Positions 1 through 7,530 are shown, counted from the stretch's first letter. The stretch is DNA of 7,644 nucleotides from Bacteroidales bacterium (GCA_004552115.1 SFPH01000154.1:1-7644), one strand, 5' to 3'. The notes: a model not told the origin generated them from the letters alone. Translations and numbers: made by a program.

Positions 1-2
1 CT

Positions 3-1031
3 GTTGTGAAGGCCTTCAATTTCAGCCGGCAGTATCCTGACATCCTCTTCCCCGGGAAAACGCAGTACGTGACGCCGGAGGACGAGGCGGTCCCGGTGGA
101 AAGCGAAGCCGTGCTGGATACGGCGAACCCGCTGACATGGATATCCACCGCCAGGAAAATCAGGGAGTGGAAGCCCGACATCCTTATAATGAGATACTGG
201 ATGTCCTGGTTCGCCCCGTCGCTGGGATATGTGGCAAGACACGCCGGAAAAGGCTGCAGGGTAATCGCCATCCTTGACAATGTGGTTCCCCACGAGCCCC
301 GATTTTTCGACACCCCGTTCACAAAGTATTTCCTCAAGGGCTGTGACGGCTTCGTGACAATGTGCGACGCCGTGTCAGGAGACCTTCTGCGCCTCATGCC
401 GGATGCGCGATTCATAATGAGGAACCATCCCCTCTACTCCCATTTCGGAGAGAAGCTTCCGAGACTGGAGGCGGAGGAGAGACTGGGGCTGGAACACGGC
501 AGGAAGAACATCCTCTTCTTCGGGCTCATCAGGCATTACAAGGGGCTAGACATACTTCTCGAGGCATTTTCAGGGCTTGGGGAAGAGTATCAGCTCATCA
601 TTGCAGGAGAGCCTTACGGATCCTTCACCCCTTATCAGGAAATCATTGACAGGATTCCCGGCAGGGACAGGATCCATATCTTCCCGCATTACATCAAGGA
701 TTCGGAAGTAAGGGACTATTTCTCGGCCGCGGACGTGACAGTGCTGCCCTACCGCTCAGCCACTCAGAGCGGCATAAGCTCTGTCTCCTATCATTTCGAA
801 GTGCCTATGATTGTCACCGGCGTGGGAGGCCTGAGGGAGACGATCGGCAATACTGGCACGGGGATTGTTGCCGAGGACGTCTCGGCGGAAAGCATCCGGG
901 CGGAGATAGAGAGATACTTCAGTGACTCCTCCGTCGGGGATTGCTGCATCAGCCATATACGCGAGGAGAAGAAGAGGCTCTCCTGGGAGAATTTCGCCAG
1001 GGACCTTGAAAGTTTCGCGGAAGAATTGTGA
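3..1031 (+). CDS. GT4-family glycosyltransferase, 5' end cut off by the window edge
   Basis: This is a GT-B fold glycosyltransferase that would move a sugar from a nucleotide-sugar donor to a glycan or lipid acceptor in the cytoplasm; substrate cannot be told. The frame is open to the left edge, and the GTG at 6 is not the start: a family N-terminus of roughly 30 residues, carrying the Gly-rich acceptor loop, is missing. Counting from that GTG, the N-terminal domain includes a strand with ILDNVVPHE (89-97), and the C-terminal domain begins near 167 with the strand NILFFG (168-173) followed by RHYKG (176-180), a typical donor-binding segment. LPYRSATQSG (247-256) and the following YHFEVPMIVT (262-271) form the nucleotide-sugar site; the classic EX7E motif is replaced here, as in Bacteroidota relatives I recall. 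The TGA stop lies 26 bases before the ATG of the next gene, so the two are probably cotranscribed. Confidence 0.9.
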   Translation, partial: VVKAFNFSRQYPDILFPGKTQYVTPEDEAVPVESEAVLDTANPLTWISTARKIREWKPDILIMRYWMSWFAPSLGYVARHAGKGCRVIAILDNVVPHEPRFFDTPFTKYFLKGCDGFVTMCDAVSGDLLRLMPDARFIMRNHPLYSHFGEKLPRLEAEERLGLEHGRKNILFFGLIRHYKGLDILLEAFSGLGEEYQLIIAGEPYGSFTPYQEIIDRIPGRDRIHIFPHYIKDSEVRDYFSAADVTVLPYRSATQSGISSVSYHFEVPMIVTGVGGLRETIGNTGTGIVAEDVSAESIRAEIERYFSDSSVGDCCISHIREEKKRLSWENFARDLESFAEEL

Positions 1032-1057
1032 TTTGCACCCTACAAATTTTTCAGACA

Positions 1058-2772
1058 ATGCTGTTCAGAAAGATTCTATGCTCGGCGATTTGCGCCATTG
1101 GACTATTCTCCTTCTGCATTGAAGGTAATTCACAGACCTATACCCAGACTCCGATCACCATCTCGAAGGATAAGGTAAGAGGAGGGGACGGGAAGATATA
1201 CTATTCCCACACAGTGCTTGAGCGCCAGACATTGTATTCCATCGCAAAGACCTATGGTGTCAGCATTGACGAGATCTGTGCGGCCAATCCCGACATGAAG
1301 CTGAAGGAGGAGGGCACGAAGAAGGGGACGGTGATTTTCATCCCGGTGAAGGAGAATGCGGGAGCAGCGGCACAGAATGCCGGGACGGCAGCGAAGGATA
1401 ACGGGACTGCTGTGGACGGGGATGCGGTGAAGGACGCGGCAAAGCCTGCGGGAGACAGGGCGGCTGTCACTCCGGAGGCGAAGGAAGAGAAGGCTGAGCC
1501 GAAAGGAAAGGAGTCTTCCTCCCCTGCCAATGAGGACAGGGCGGGTGATGCCCGGCAGAAATATGTAACGCATACCGTCAAGTGGTATGAGGATATCGAG
1601 GATATCGCAGAGCAGTATTCCGTGTCCGTGGAAGATATAGTGAACTTCAACGGCTTGAAATCCAAGAAGTTGAAGAAGCGCCAGAAGATCCGCATTCCTT
1701 CAGGTCCGGTCAGCGGGCCGGCAGAGGATGTTGTGGAAGAGAAGCCGGTGGAGACCGTCGTGCCGGATGTCGAGCCTGTCGTCAGGAAAGAAGAGGAAAG
1801 CTTCCTGTTCGACCGGAAAAGCAAGGTCAACGCCCTGCTGATGCTGCCTCTGGGTGCTTCCGGAAAGCGAGCGTCTATGATGTCGCATCAAGCCTTCCGA
1901 TTACGGAGGAAAGGCTTGCGGCAAGTGATTTCACGATAGGGCCGATAAGCCGGGATCAGGTGGAGAAGGTACTCGGTCTTGCACCCGAAAGCACGGGAGT
2001 AATCTCCCCTCTGGACCAGAGGACCGGAGACCTTGCGGATGGACATTCCAATATGATTCAGGCTCCGGCATCCACCGCAGAGCAGTACAGGGACCTTCTC
2101 AGCTGGCTCAAGGGTGAGATGAAAAACGGTGACAAGGTGTTCGTGCTCAGCGAAAAAGGCGTCACACAGAGTTCCGGAATGAAGACGATGAACGAGGTGC
2201 TGGCCGAATCCGGAATCAGCTGCAGCCGGTATTCATATGCGATTCTCGACGGAAGGGAGGCAGTCAATACTCTGGACGGGATGATGACAAAGACGGGAGT
2301 GAACCGCATCATCATAAATTCCGAGAGCGAGGCCTTCGTCAATGATGCCGTGAGAAATCTGGCGACATTGATATTCAGGAAGTTCAATATTGTACTTTAC
2401 AGTCAGTCCAAGATCCGGTCATACGATACAATCGACCCGGAGAACCTGCATTCCCTGAAGACAAGGGTTTCATCCGCATACTACGTGGACTACGACAGCC
2501 GGGAGGTATCCGAATTCCTGATGAAATACAGGGCGCTTTACCGCACGGAGCCTACTCAGTTCGCATTCCACGGCTATGACCTGACCTATTATTTCATCAG
2601 GCACAAGTCCTATTACGGGAAGAACTGGATGGAGCGTCTGGACCGCAATATCTGCAATAACCTCCTCCAGACGGATTTCAGGTTCGTAAGGACGGCTGAC
2701 GGCGGATTCACCAACTGCGGAATAAGGAGATTTGTCTATAATCCGGATTATACGGTTACAAGAGTCAGGTAG
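1058..2772 (+). pseudogene. LysM plus type I periplasmic-binding-fold protein, broken by an internal deletion and frameshift
   Basis: The reading starts best at ATG 1058, giving a signal peptide (residues 1-26, ending GNSQ); an in-frame GTG at 1028 would only prepend ten residues and overlap the upstream stop. LysM 1 spans about 48-97 (YYSHTV to VIFIPV), followed by an Ala/Lys/Glu-rich linker (98-165), LysM 2 (about 169-214) and an acidic linker. The first strand of a periplasmic-binding domain, VNALLMLPLGASGK, ends at K270 (codon 1865-1867). The frame then runs off into 23 unrelated residues and stops at 1939. The natural continuation, SVYDVASSLPITEERLAASD, is in the -1 frame from 1870 and stays open for 300 codons to 2772. 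The first helix and the lead-in to the second strand of the fold are missing, about 30 residues by my estimate, so 3n+1 bases were lost. An intact protein would be near 600 residues and periplasmic. A truncated secreted two-LysM protein of 293 residues could still be made. Confidence 0.85.
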
Positions 2773-2780
2773 CGGAAAGT

Positions 2781-4466
2781 CTATCTTGACAATAATGCTT
2801 CGGCATTCGCGACGGCTTCGGGAGTAATCTCGGAGCCGCTGAGCATTCTGGCGATTTCATTGACCCTCTCACGGCCGGAAATGCGCCTGATATCGGTCCC
2901 TGCCCTGTCGCCGGAGAATGTCTTCGTAACAATGTAGTGAGCATTTCCCTTGGCAGCTACCTGAGGGAGATGGGTTATGGCGAAAACCTGCATGTAGGCC
3001 CCCATCGAGCAGATCATGGAGCCCATCTTGTCGGCGGCGCTGCCTGAAACGCCGGTGTCGATCTCATCGAAAATCATTGCCGGCATATTGGTGTAGCGTG
3101 CCATCATTGCCTTGAGAGACAGCATTATGCGCGAAAGTTCACCGCCGGAGGCACATCTGGCGACATCGACAGGAGAGGTGCCGGTCGAAGAGAATACGAA
3201 GAGAATGGAATCCTTTCCTTCCGGGCCCGGCGCAGCATCTGAGAGAACCGCCTCGAAAACGGACCGCTCGAGATCCAGGGAGCGTATAAGCGAGCATACC
3301 GAGTCGGAAAAACCGGCAACGGCCGCCCTGCGGACATCTGAAAGAGCCTGTGCGGCATTGTCGTATACCTCCTGGGCTTCAGCAATCTTCTTCCCTGCTG
3401 CGGCTATTCTTTCCTCAAGCCCGCACGTATCCGACAATGAGGAGTCGAGTTCGTCGCGAAGCGCAATGAGGTCAGTGATTGTCAGACAATTATGCTTCTT
3501 GAGCAGGCCGTAGAGAAGGGAAAGCCTGTCTTCGACCTGTGCGAGCCTTTCTTCGGACACTTCCGTGGATTCCTCCCTCGCCTCTATGTCTCCCAGTATG
3601 TCATCCAGTTCGAGTCTTGAGGATTCAACTCTGGCTGAAAGGTCCTTAAGTTCAGGAATATAGGCAGAGAGTTTGTCCAGGGTCCTGCAGGTCTCCTTAA
3701 GACGGGTGTCGATGGACATTGTCTCCGATTCGTCCCCGCCCATCAGGTTTTCAATCTGACAGAGGGAGGTCTTGATTTCCTCCGCATTGGCAAGCATCTT
3801 CTGCTCGGCCTCAAGTTCCTCTATCTCACCCTCGGACAATGATGCGGACACCAGCTGGTCGAGAAGGGCCTGATTGTAGTCGCGTTCGGCGCTGAGACCG
3901 GCCAGCCTGGCCTTCATTTCCTCCAGCCCGCGCTTCAGCCCGGAAAGGGTCTTCCAGGCGGCTCGGCAGGCATCGAGCTTGTCCTTGTCTCCGGCATAAT
4001 GGTCCAGCATCGACATCTGGAACTGCTTGTCTCTCAGCATCATGGTCTCGTGCTGGGAATGTATGTCAATGAGTCCTGACGAGAGCTCGGAAAGGAGTTT
4101 CACAGGGGCCGGACAATCATTGACGAAAGTCCTGGAACGGCCATTCCTGGAAAGTACCCTTCTGATGATGAGGGATCCTTCGCCGGTTTCCGGAGAAATC
4201 CCGGACTCGATTCCGTTCTCCTCCAGCAATGCGGCCATCCTGCCGCTTTCATCCTTGACGCTGAACTCCGCCTCCACCACGCAGCTGTCCCCCGCCGGTC
4301 CTATCGCGGACAAGTCCGCCTTGGAGCCGAGGGCCAGGGAGAGGGCTCCCAGAATTATGGATTTGCCGGCGCCTGTCTGTCCGGTTATAATAACGAGACC
4401 CGCCGGGAATTCAATATCCAGCGAGTCTATCAGAACATAATTCCGTATGCTCAGCGAACAAAGCAT
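2781..4466 (-). CDS. recN: DNA repair protein RecN, SMC-like ATPase
   Basis: RecN is a cytoplasmic SMC-family ATPase that acts at DNA double-strand breaks with RecA. The 561-residue product is full length. The head domain has a Walker A GQTGAGKS at 29-36, with Gln where most family members have Glu, and the conserved IDIHSQHE at 133-140. A long Glu/Lys/Leu-rich coiled-coil stretch covers about 160-380. The C-terminal head half carries the ABC signature ASGGELSR (439-446), Walker B AMIFDEID (463-470), the D-loop TGVSG (471-475) and the switch His in ITHLPQVAAKG (497-507). The start ATG lies 2 bases after the rpoZ stop, so translation is probably coupled. It is the last gene of the group trxB-bamD-rpoZ-recN and converges with the LysM gene, 8 bases between stops, with no clear terminator. 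No SOS box was recognised. Confidence 0.96.
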   Translation of the reverse strand: MLCSLSIRNYVLIDSLDIEFPAGLVIITGQTGAGKSIILGALSLALGSKADLSAIGPAGDSCVVEAEFSVKDESGRMAALLEENGIESGISPETGEGSLIIRRVLSRNGRSRTFVNDCPAPVKLLSELSSGLIDIHSQHETMMLRDKQFQMSMLDHYAGDKDKLDACRAAWKTLSGLKRGLEEMKARLAGLSAERDYNQALLDQLVSASLSEGEIEELEAEQKMLANAEEIKTSLCQIENLMGGDESETMSIDTRLKETCRTLDKLSAYIPELKDLSARVESSRLELDDILGDIEAREESTEVSEERLAQVEDRLSLLYGLLKKHNCLTITDLIALRDELDSSLSDTCGLEERIAAAGKKIAEAQEVYDNAAQALSDVRRAAVAGFSDSVCSLIRSLDLERSVFEAVLSDAAPGPEGKDSILFVFSSTGTSPVDVARCASGGELSRIMLSLKAMMARYTNMPAMIFDEIDTGVSGSAADKMGSMICSMGAYMQVFAITHLPQVAAKGNAHYIVTKTFSGDRAGTDIRRISGRERVNEIARMLSGSEITPEAVANAEALLSR

Positions 4467-4468
4467 GA

Positions 4469-4807
4469 TTATTCAGCCTTTTCAGCCTCCTCGCCATCGT
4501 GGCGGGCCATCCTGTAGGAAAGCTCTCCTGCCTTGAACTCTTCCACGGCTACAAGCACAGGCTTAGGCTGCCTTTCATAGAATTTTGAAATCTCTATCTG
4601 CTCGCGGTTCTCGAACACTTCATCCATCGAGTCGCGGTCATTCTTGAAATCCTCAAGCTTCTTGTTAAGTTCCTTCTTCTCGGCGAGAGCGATCTGGTTG
4701 GCCCTCTTTGCGAGGATCACCACTGTCTCATAGATATTTCCGGTAGGTGCCGCAAGGTATTTGATATCCCTTGTCACCGTGTTCTGCGGTACATTTTTCT
4801 TGTCCAT
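4469..4807 (-). CDS. rpoZ: RNA polymerase omega subunit, Bacteroidota form
   Basis: This 112-residue cytoplasmic protein matches the Bacteroidota omega (Rpb6-like) subunit, which binds the beta-prime subunit and helps RNA polymerase assemble. Recognisable segments are NTVTRDIKYL near the N-terminus, GNIYETVVILAKRANQI (about 23-39), the Lys/Glu-rich helix after it, EVFENREQIEISKFYE (about 63-78) and PKPVLVAVEEF. These agree with the form I remember from Bacteroides, where the segments read NTVTRD, GNIYES, KRANQI and ENREQIEIS. The tail HDGEEAEKAE is acidic. The ATG at 4807 is the only sensible start. The stop is 2 bases from the recN start, and 78 bases separate the ATG from the bamD stop. That spacer holds a small imperfect hairpin (4833-4861). 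In other Bacteroidales I recall coaBC and a DUF4835 gene between omega and recN; they are absent here. Confidence 0.93.
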   Translation of the reverse strand: MDKKNVPQNTVTRDIKYLAAPTGNIYETVVILAKRANQIALAEKKELNKKLEDFKNDRDSMDEVFENREQIEISKFYERQPKPVLVAVEEFKAGELSYRMARHDGEEAEKAE

Positions 4808-4885
4808 ATTATAGAAAATACTTTTGATTCATCTTCATATACTCCGGCGGAGTTGCGGAAGTTTCATTTTTTTTGATTGCCGGGA

Positions 4886-5698
4886 CTATTTCGCAGCCTT
4901 TGCCGAAGCCTTGCGCTCCTTCTCGAACTCCTTCTCCTTCATGTTGAGTTCCTCCTCGGAGCCCACATATTTGCCGAGAGCCCTCTGAGCCCTGGCATAC
5001 ATCACCTTGAGCTCCTTCGAGTATTTGGATTCAGGAATCTCGCCGACGAAGTTGAGATAGTCGTCGATGAATGTCATATATCTCTCCTTCTGCTTGGAAG
5101 GCACGCTCATCTGTGCATATTTATACGAAGACATAGCGACGTAATACAGGATATCCTCCCTGTAGACATTCTCGGAATTCTCCTTCAGAATGTTCCTGAA
5201 TGCCACCCTGGAGGCCTTGTAGTCCTCCATCTTGTAGTAGAGGCGGGCGGACTCGTAGGCCTTGCGGTCAAGACGGTATTCGTAGATGGCGGAGATGGCG
5301 ACCCTTGTCGGGGCCTGGTCAAGCTCGTAGCGGTAAGTGGACTTGTAGAGGCAGTCCAGACGGAGGAAGCGCGCATCCTCGGCGAACGGGCTGCGCGGAT
5401 ATGTGGAAACGAACTTGGAGAAATTGGCCTCGGCCGTGATGTAGTCCTTGAACTTGTAGTTGCTCAGGCCCCAGTAGTACTGGACAGTGTCGTCCTTGCT
5501 GGTTCCTTCCGTGAGCACTGACATTGACTCGAACAATGACGCTGCCTTCTGGTATTTCCCCTGATTGAAATAGTCGAATGCCGCAGCGTATTTGGCATCT
5601 ACATCATTGCTCGAGAGCAATGCGTCATACTGGGAACGGCAAGAGGCAACTGCCACGACGGCGGCCACGCACCAAAGGAACTTTCTTGAAAGGTTCAT
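4886..5698 (-). CDS. bamD: Outer-membrane assembly lipoprotein BamD with an apparent internal deletion
   Basis: BamD is the periplasm-facing lipoprotein partner of BamA in beta-barrel protein insertion. The 270-residue product begins with a lipoprotein signal peptide and lipobox VASC, acylated at Cys20. It then has TPR-like helices: KYAAAFDYFNQGKYQKAASLFE (36-57), YYWGLSNYKFKDYITAEANFSKF (74-96), FAEDARFLRLDCLY (105-118) and YYVAMSSYKYAQMSVPSKQKERYMTFIDDYLNF (185-217). A charged tail (248-270) ends it. The stretch LDQAPTRVAISAIYEY (126-141) runs straight into RLDRKAYESARLYY (142-155). In Bacteroides and Alistipes proteins as I remember them, about 22 residues containing a xxYPxS helix turn separate these two segments. 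The loss is in frame, with the join at 5275/5276. Either the protein is naturally shorter, or the sequence has lost 66 bases. The trxB stop is 19 bases upstream, so the two are cotranscribed. Confidence 0.92.
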   Translation of the reverse strand: MNLSRKFLWCVAAVVAVASCRSQYDALLSSNDVDAKYAAAFDYFNQGKYQKAASLFESMSVLTEGTSKDDTVQYYWGLSNYKFKDYITAEANFSKFVSTYPRSPFAEDARFLRLDCLYKSTYRYELDQAPTRVAISAIYEYRLDRKAYESARLYYKMEDYKASRVAFRNILKENSENVYREDILYYVAMSSYKYAQMSVPSKQKERYMTFIDDYLNFVGEIPESKYSKELKVMYARAQRALGKYVGSEEELNMKEKEFEKERKASAKAAK

Positions 5699-5717
5699 TT
5701 ACTTTTCTTATTGAATG

Positions 5718-6653
5718 TTACTTGTTTATCTGAGCATTCAGGAACCGCTCGACATCCAATGCCGCCCTGCATCCCGAGGCTGCGGCCGTAACCGCCTGCC
5801 TGTAATCGGGATCCTGCACGTCACCGGCCGCAAACACGCCCTCGACATTGGTCCTGGAGGTTTTGCCCTCGGTGATGATGTATCCGTTCGCATCCGTGTC
5901 GATCCATTCGCGGAAGAGGTCGGAATTCGGATGATGACCGATGCCGAGGAAAAAGCCGTCCACCTTGATATCAAAAACCTTACCATCCTTGCGGAGAATG
6001 CGCACTCCGGTCACTCCGGCCTCGTCGCCGAGGACCTCCTGGGTGTTGCAGTTCCAGAGCACCTCGATGTTGGGAGTGGCTGCGACGCGCTCCTGCATTG
6101 CCCTGGAGGCTCTGAAAACATCCCTGCGGACTATCATATAGACTTTCGAGCAAAGATTGGCGAGATAGGTGGCCTCCTCGCAGGCAGTGTCTCCACCTCC
6201 GACGACGGCAACGGTCTTCTTCCTGTAGAAAAAGCCGTCGCAGGTGGCGCAGGCGGACACTCCGAGGCCCTTGAATTTCTGCTCCGAAGGCAGTCCGAGA
6301 TATTTGGCAACGGCGCCGGTGGCAATGATGACGGTCTCCGCCTTGATGACATTGCCCGACTCATCCTCCAATGTGAAAGGACGCTCCGAAAAGTCAACCC
6401 CGGCAATGCGGCCAGGCCTTATGTCTGCGCCGAAACGGGCAGCCTGGCCCTTCATTGACGCCATGAGCATGTTGGCATCTATTCCATTCTCGAAACCGGG
6501 ATAATTCTCTATCTCGGTCGTGGTGGTCAGCTGTCCGCCGGGCTCCATTCCCTCATAAAGCACAGGGCTGATGCCGGCACGTCCCGCATAAATCGCCGAT
6601 GTGTATCCGGCAGGTCCCGAGCCTATGATAAGGCATTTTGTATACTGTTCCAT
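5718..6653 (-). CDS. trxB: Thioredoxin-disulfide reductase
   Basis: TrxB is a cytoplasmic FAD enzyme that passes electrons from NADPH to thioredoxin. I chose ATG 6653, giving 311 residues starting MEQYTKCLIIGSGPAG; extending to the TTG at 6659 adds only two residues. The FAD-binding Gly motif GSGPAG is at 11-16 and GMEPGGQL at 35-42. The redox-active CATC is at 135-138, the NADPH-binding GGGDTA at 152-157, with RR at 176-177 for the NADP phosphate, and the second FAD motif GVFAAGDVQDPDYRQA at 272-287. All are intact and the length is normal. A strong Bacteroidota-type promoter stands just upstream, and bamD follows after 19 bases, so trxB probably heads the transcript that runs through bamD, rpoZ and recN. 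Confidence 0.97.
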   Translation of the reverse strand: MEQYTKCLIIGSGPAGYTSAIYAGRAGISPVLYEGMEPGGQLTTTTEIENYPGFENGIDANMLMASMKGQAARFGADIRPGRIAGVDFSERPFTLEDESGNVIKAETVIIATGAVAKYLGLPSEQKFKGLGVSACATCDGFFYRKKTVAVVGGGDTACEEATYLANLCSKVYMIVRRDVFRASRAMQERVAATPNIEVLWNCNTQEVLGDEAGVTGVRILRKDGKVFDIKVDGFFLGIGHHPNSDLFREWIDTDANGYIITEGKTSRTNVEGVFAAGDVQDPDYRQAVTAAASGCRAALDVERFLNAQINK

Positions 6654-6677
6654 AATCAATCACAATATTTGAACTTA

Positions 6678-6709
6678 CAAATATAGTGAAAGACTGACTA
6701 AGAATGAAA
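6678..6709 (-). promoter_or_regulatory. Bacteroidota-type sigma promoter of trxB
   Basis: On the - strand the -7 element TATATTTG (6678-6685) fits the Bacteroidota consensus TAnnTTTG exactly. TTTC at 6706-6709 lies 20 bases further upstream and fits the -33 TTTG with one mismatch. The -7 element ends 24 bases before the trxB ATG, which would give a leader of under 20 bases. Transcription would cover trxB and probably bamD, rpoZ and recN. Confidence 0.7.
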
Positions 6710-6743
6710 TTTTCCAGTTGCGATTTTAGGATTCAATCAAGGC

Positions 6744-7394
6744 TTACTGATTGTTTTTCAGCCACTCCACACGTCTCTGGTCAGGCAGATGTCTGACCTT
6801 GAAGTCAGAGAAGCGGGCCTTGAAGCCCTGTCCGTCCGGGCAGGCTGCCACGGGACCCACCTGCAATGGGCAGTTGTCCTGCATCCAGAGGGTGCGCATC
6901 ATCGTGTATTCCCTGTCGTCAAAACTGTAGAATAGTTCGATTGCATCCAGCCGGCGGACAGCCTTGAGCCAGAGATGCGGGATTGGCTCGTCAAGCCTGA
7001 TGACGCTCCAGTCCGAAGTATGATGCGTGACTACGGCGGAGATGTTGAACTTTCCGTCAACGAATTCGATGCCGAACTTGACGTAGTTCTCGTGATCCAG
7101 GCGAATCATCATTCCGGCCTGGTCGAAACGCGTTTCGTATTCTCCGCTGACCTTGATCTTCGCCTCGAACTCGCCGCCGTATACAGCATAGAGGAATGGC
7201 CCGTCGTCAACCGTGAATCCATAGTGGGCAATGCGCCAGAAATCGGTCTGGGCCGGGACCTGCATTTCCAGGACACCGTTCCTGATGGAATAATTCTCAG
7301 GTTCGTTGAACCACTGCATCTTCTCGAGAGACTGCGCATTTGCCTGCAATGAGAGCAGGACTGCAAATGCCGCAAGGATAATATTTGTTCTCAT
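6744..7394 (-). CDS. Secreted DUF1349 domain protein
   Basis: The 216-residue product has a signal peptide (1-20, cleavage after ANA before Gln21), so it is exported to the periplasm or beyond. The rest fits the DUF1349 family, a concanavalin-like beta-sandwich of about 200 residues with no proven activity. Typical stretches are MQWFNEPENYSIRNGVLEM (26-44), DFWRIAHYGF (51-60), YGGEFEAKIKVSGEYETRFDQAGMMIRLD (72-100), ENYVKFGIEFVDGKFNISAVVT (102-123), WLKAVRRLDAIELFYSFDD (142-160) and RHLPDQRRVEWLK near the C-terminus. The fold resembles carbohydrate-binding lectin-like domains, so sugar binding is possible but unproven. A start at ATG 7394 is well placed after the signal peptide criterion. It stands alone, between the LuxR-type regulator and trxB; the regulator could control it, which is inference only. 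Confidence 0.88.
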   Translation of the reverse strand: MRTNIILAAFAVLLSLQANAQSLEKMQWFNEPENYSIRNGVLEMQVPAQTDFWRIAHYGFTVDDGPFLYAVYGGEFEAKIKVSGEYETRFDQAGMMIRLDHENYVKFGIEFVDGKFNISAVVTHHTSDWSVIRLDEPIPHLWLKAVRRLDAIELFYSFDDREYTMMRTLWMQDNCPLQVGPVAACPDGQGFKARFSDFKVRHLPDQRRVEWLKNNQ

Positions 7395-7416
7395 AATAAT
7401 ATCATTTTCAGGATTG

Positions 7417-7448
7417 CAAAGTTGCTGAATTATGCCGTTCTGCGCAAT
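7417..7448 (-). promoter_or_regulatory. Possible Bacteroidota-type promoter of the DUF1349 gene
   Basis: On the - strand CAACTTTG (7417-7424) differs from TAnnTTTG at one informative base, and ATTG (7445-7448) differs from TTTG at one base, with 20 bases between them, the preferred spacing. The -7 element ends 22 bases before the ATG at 7394. This geometry matches the trxB promoter, which supports the call, but the elements are weaker. Confidence 0.5.
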
Positions 7449-7530
7449 AGTTATTTTTCATCATTCTGATTACTCTACTCCGCAGCACCGGGATCATCAT
7501 TGAGATAATCTCGGCGTCGCGGAATCTTCA

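Noticed and set aside
1252..1830. 192-residue open frame on the - strand opposite the LysM gene
   Set aside because: Its Ser/Phe/Ala-rich composition mirrors the Lys/Glu/Ala-rich linker on the + strand; no domain is recognisable. Shadow frame.
1858..1875. Programmed -1 ribosomal frameshift joining the two LysM/PBP frames
   Set aside because: The offset is -1, but there is no slippery heptamer in the right frame and no convincing downstream structure, and a shift alone would still leave the fold without its first helix. A deletion explains both.
1960..2772. A separate gene starting at GTG 1960
   Set aside because: The same frame codes conserved-looking sequence back to about 1870, continuing the upstream domain, so 1960 is an internal Val codon and not a start.
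2773..2780. Bidirectional terminator between the convergent LysM and recN genes
   Set aside because: Only 8 bases separate the stops and no GC-rich stem with a T-run is visible there or just inside either gene end.
4841..4875. Intrinsic terminator on the + strand (hairpin 4841-4853 then T-run 4868-4875)
   Set aside because: The T-run starts 14 bases after a short 5-bp stem, too far for a normal terminator, and no + strand gene ends nearby.
4877..5521. 214-residue open frame on the + strand opposite bamD
   Set aside because: Leu/Val-rich antisense of BamD, which has a lipobox and TPR helices; no independent motif.
5715..6458. 247-residue open frame on the + strand opposite trxB
   Set aside because: Antisense of a clear, full-length thioredoxin reductase; no recognisable domain.
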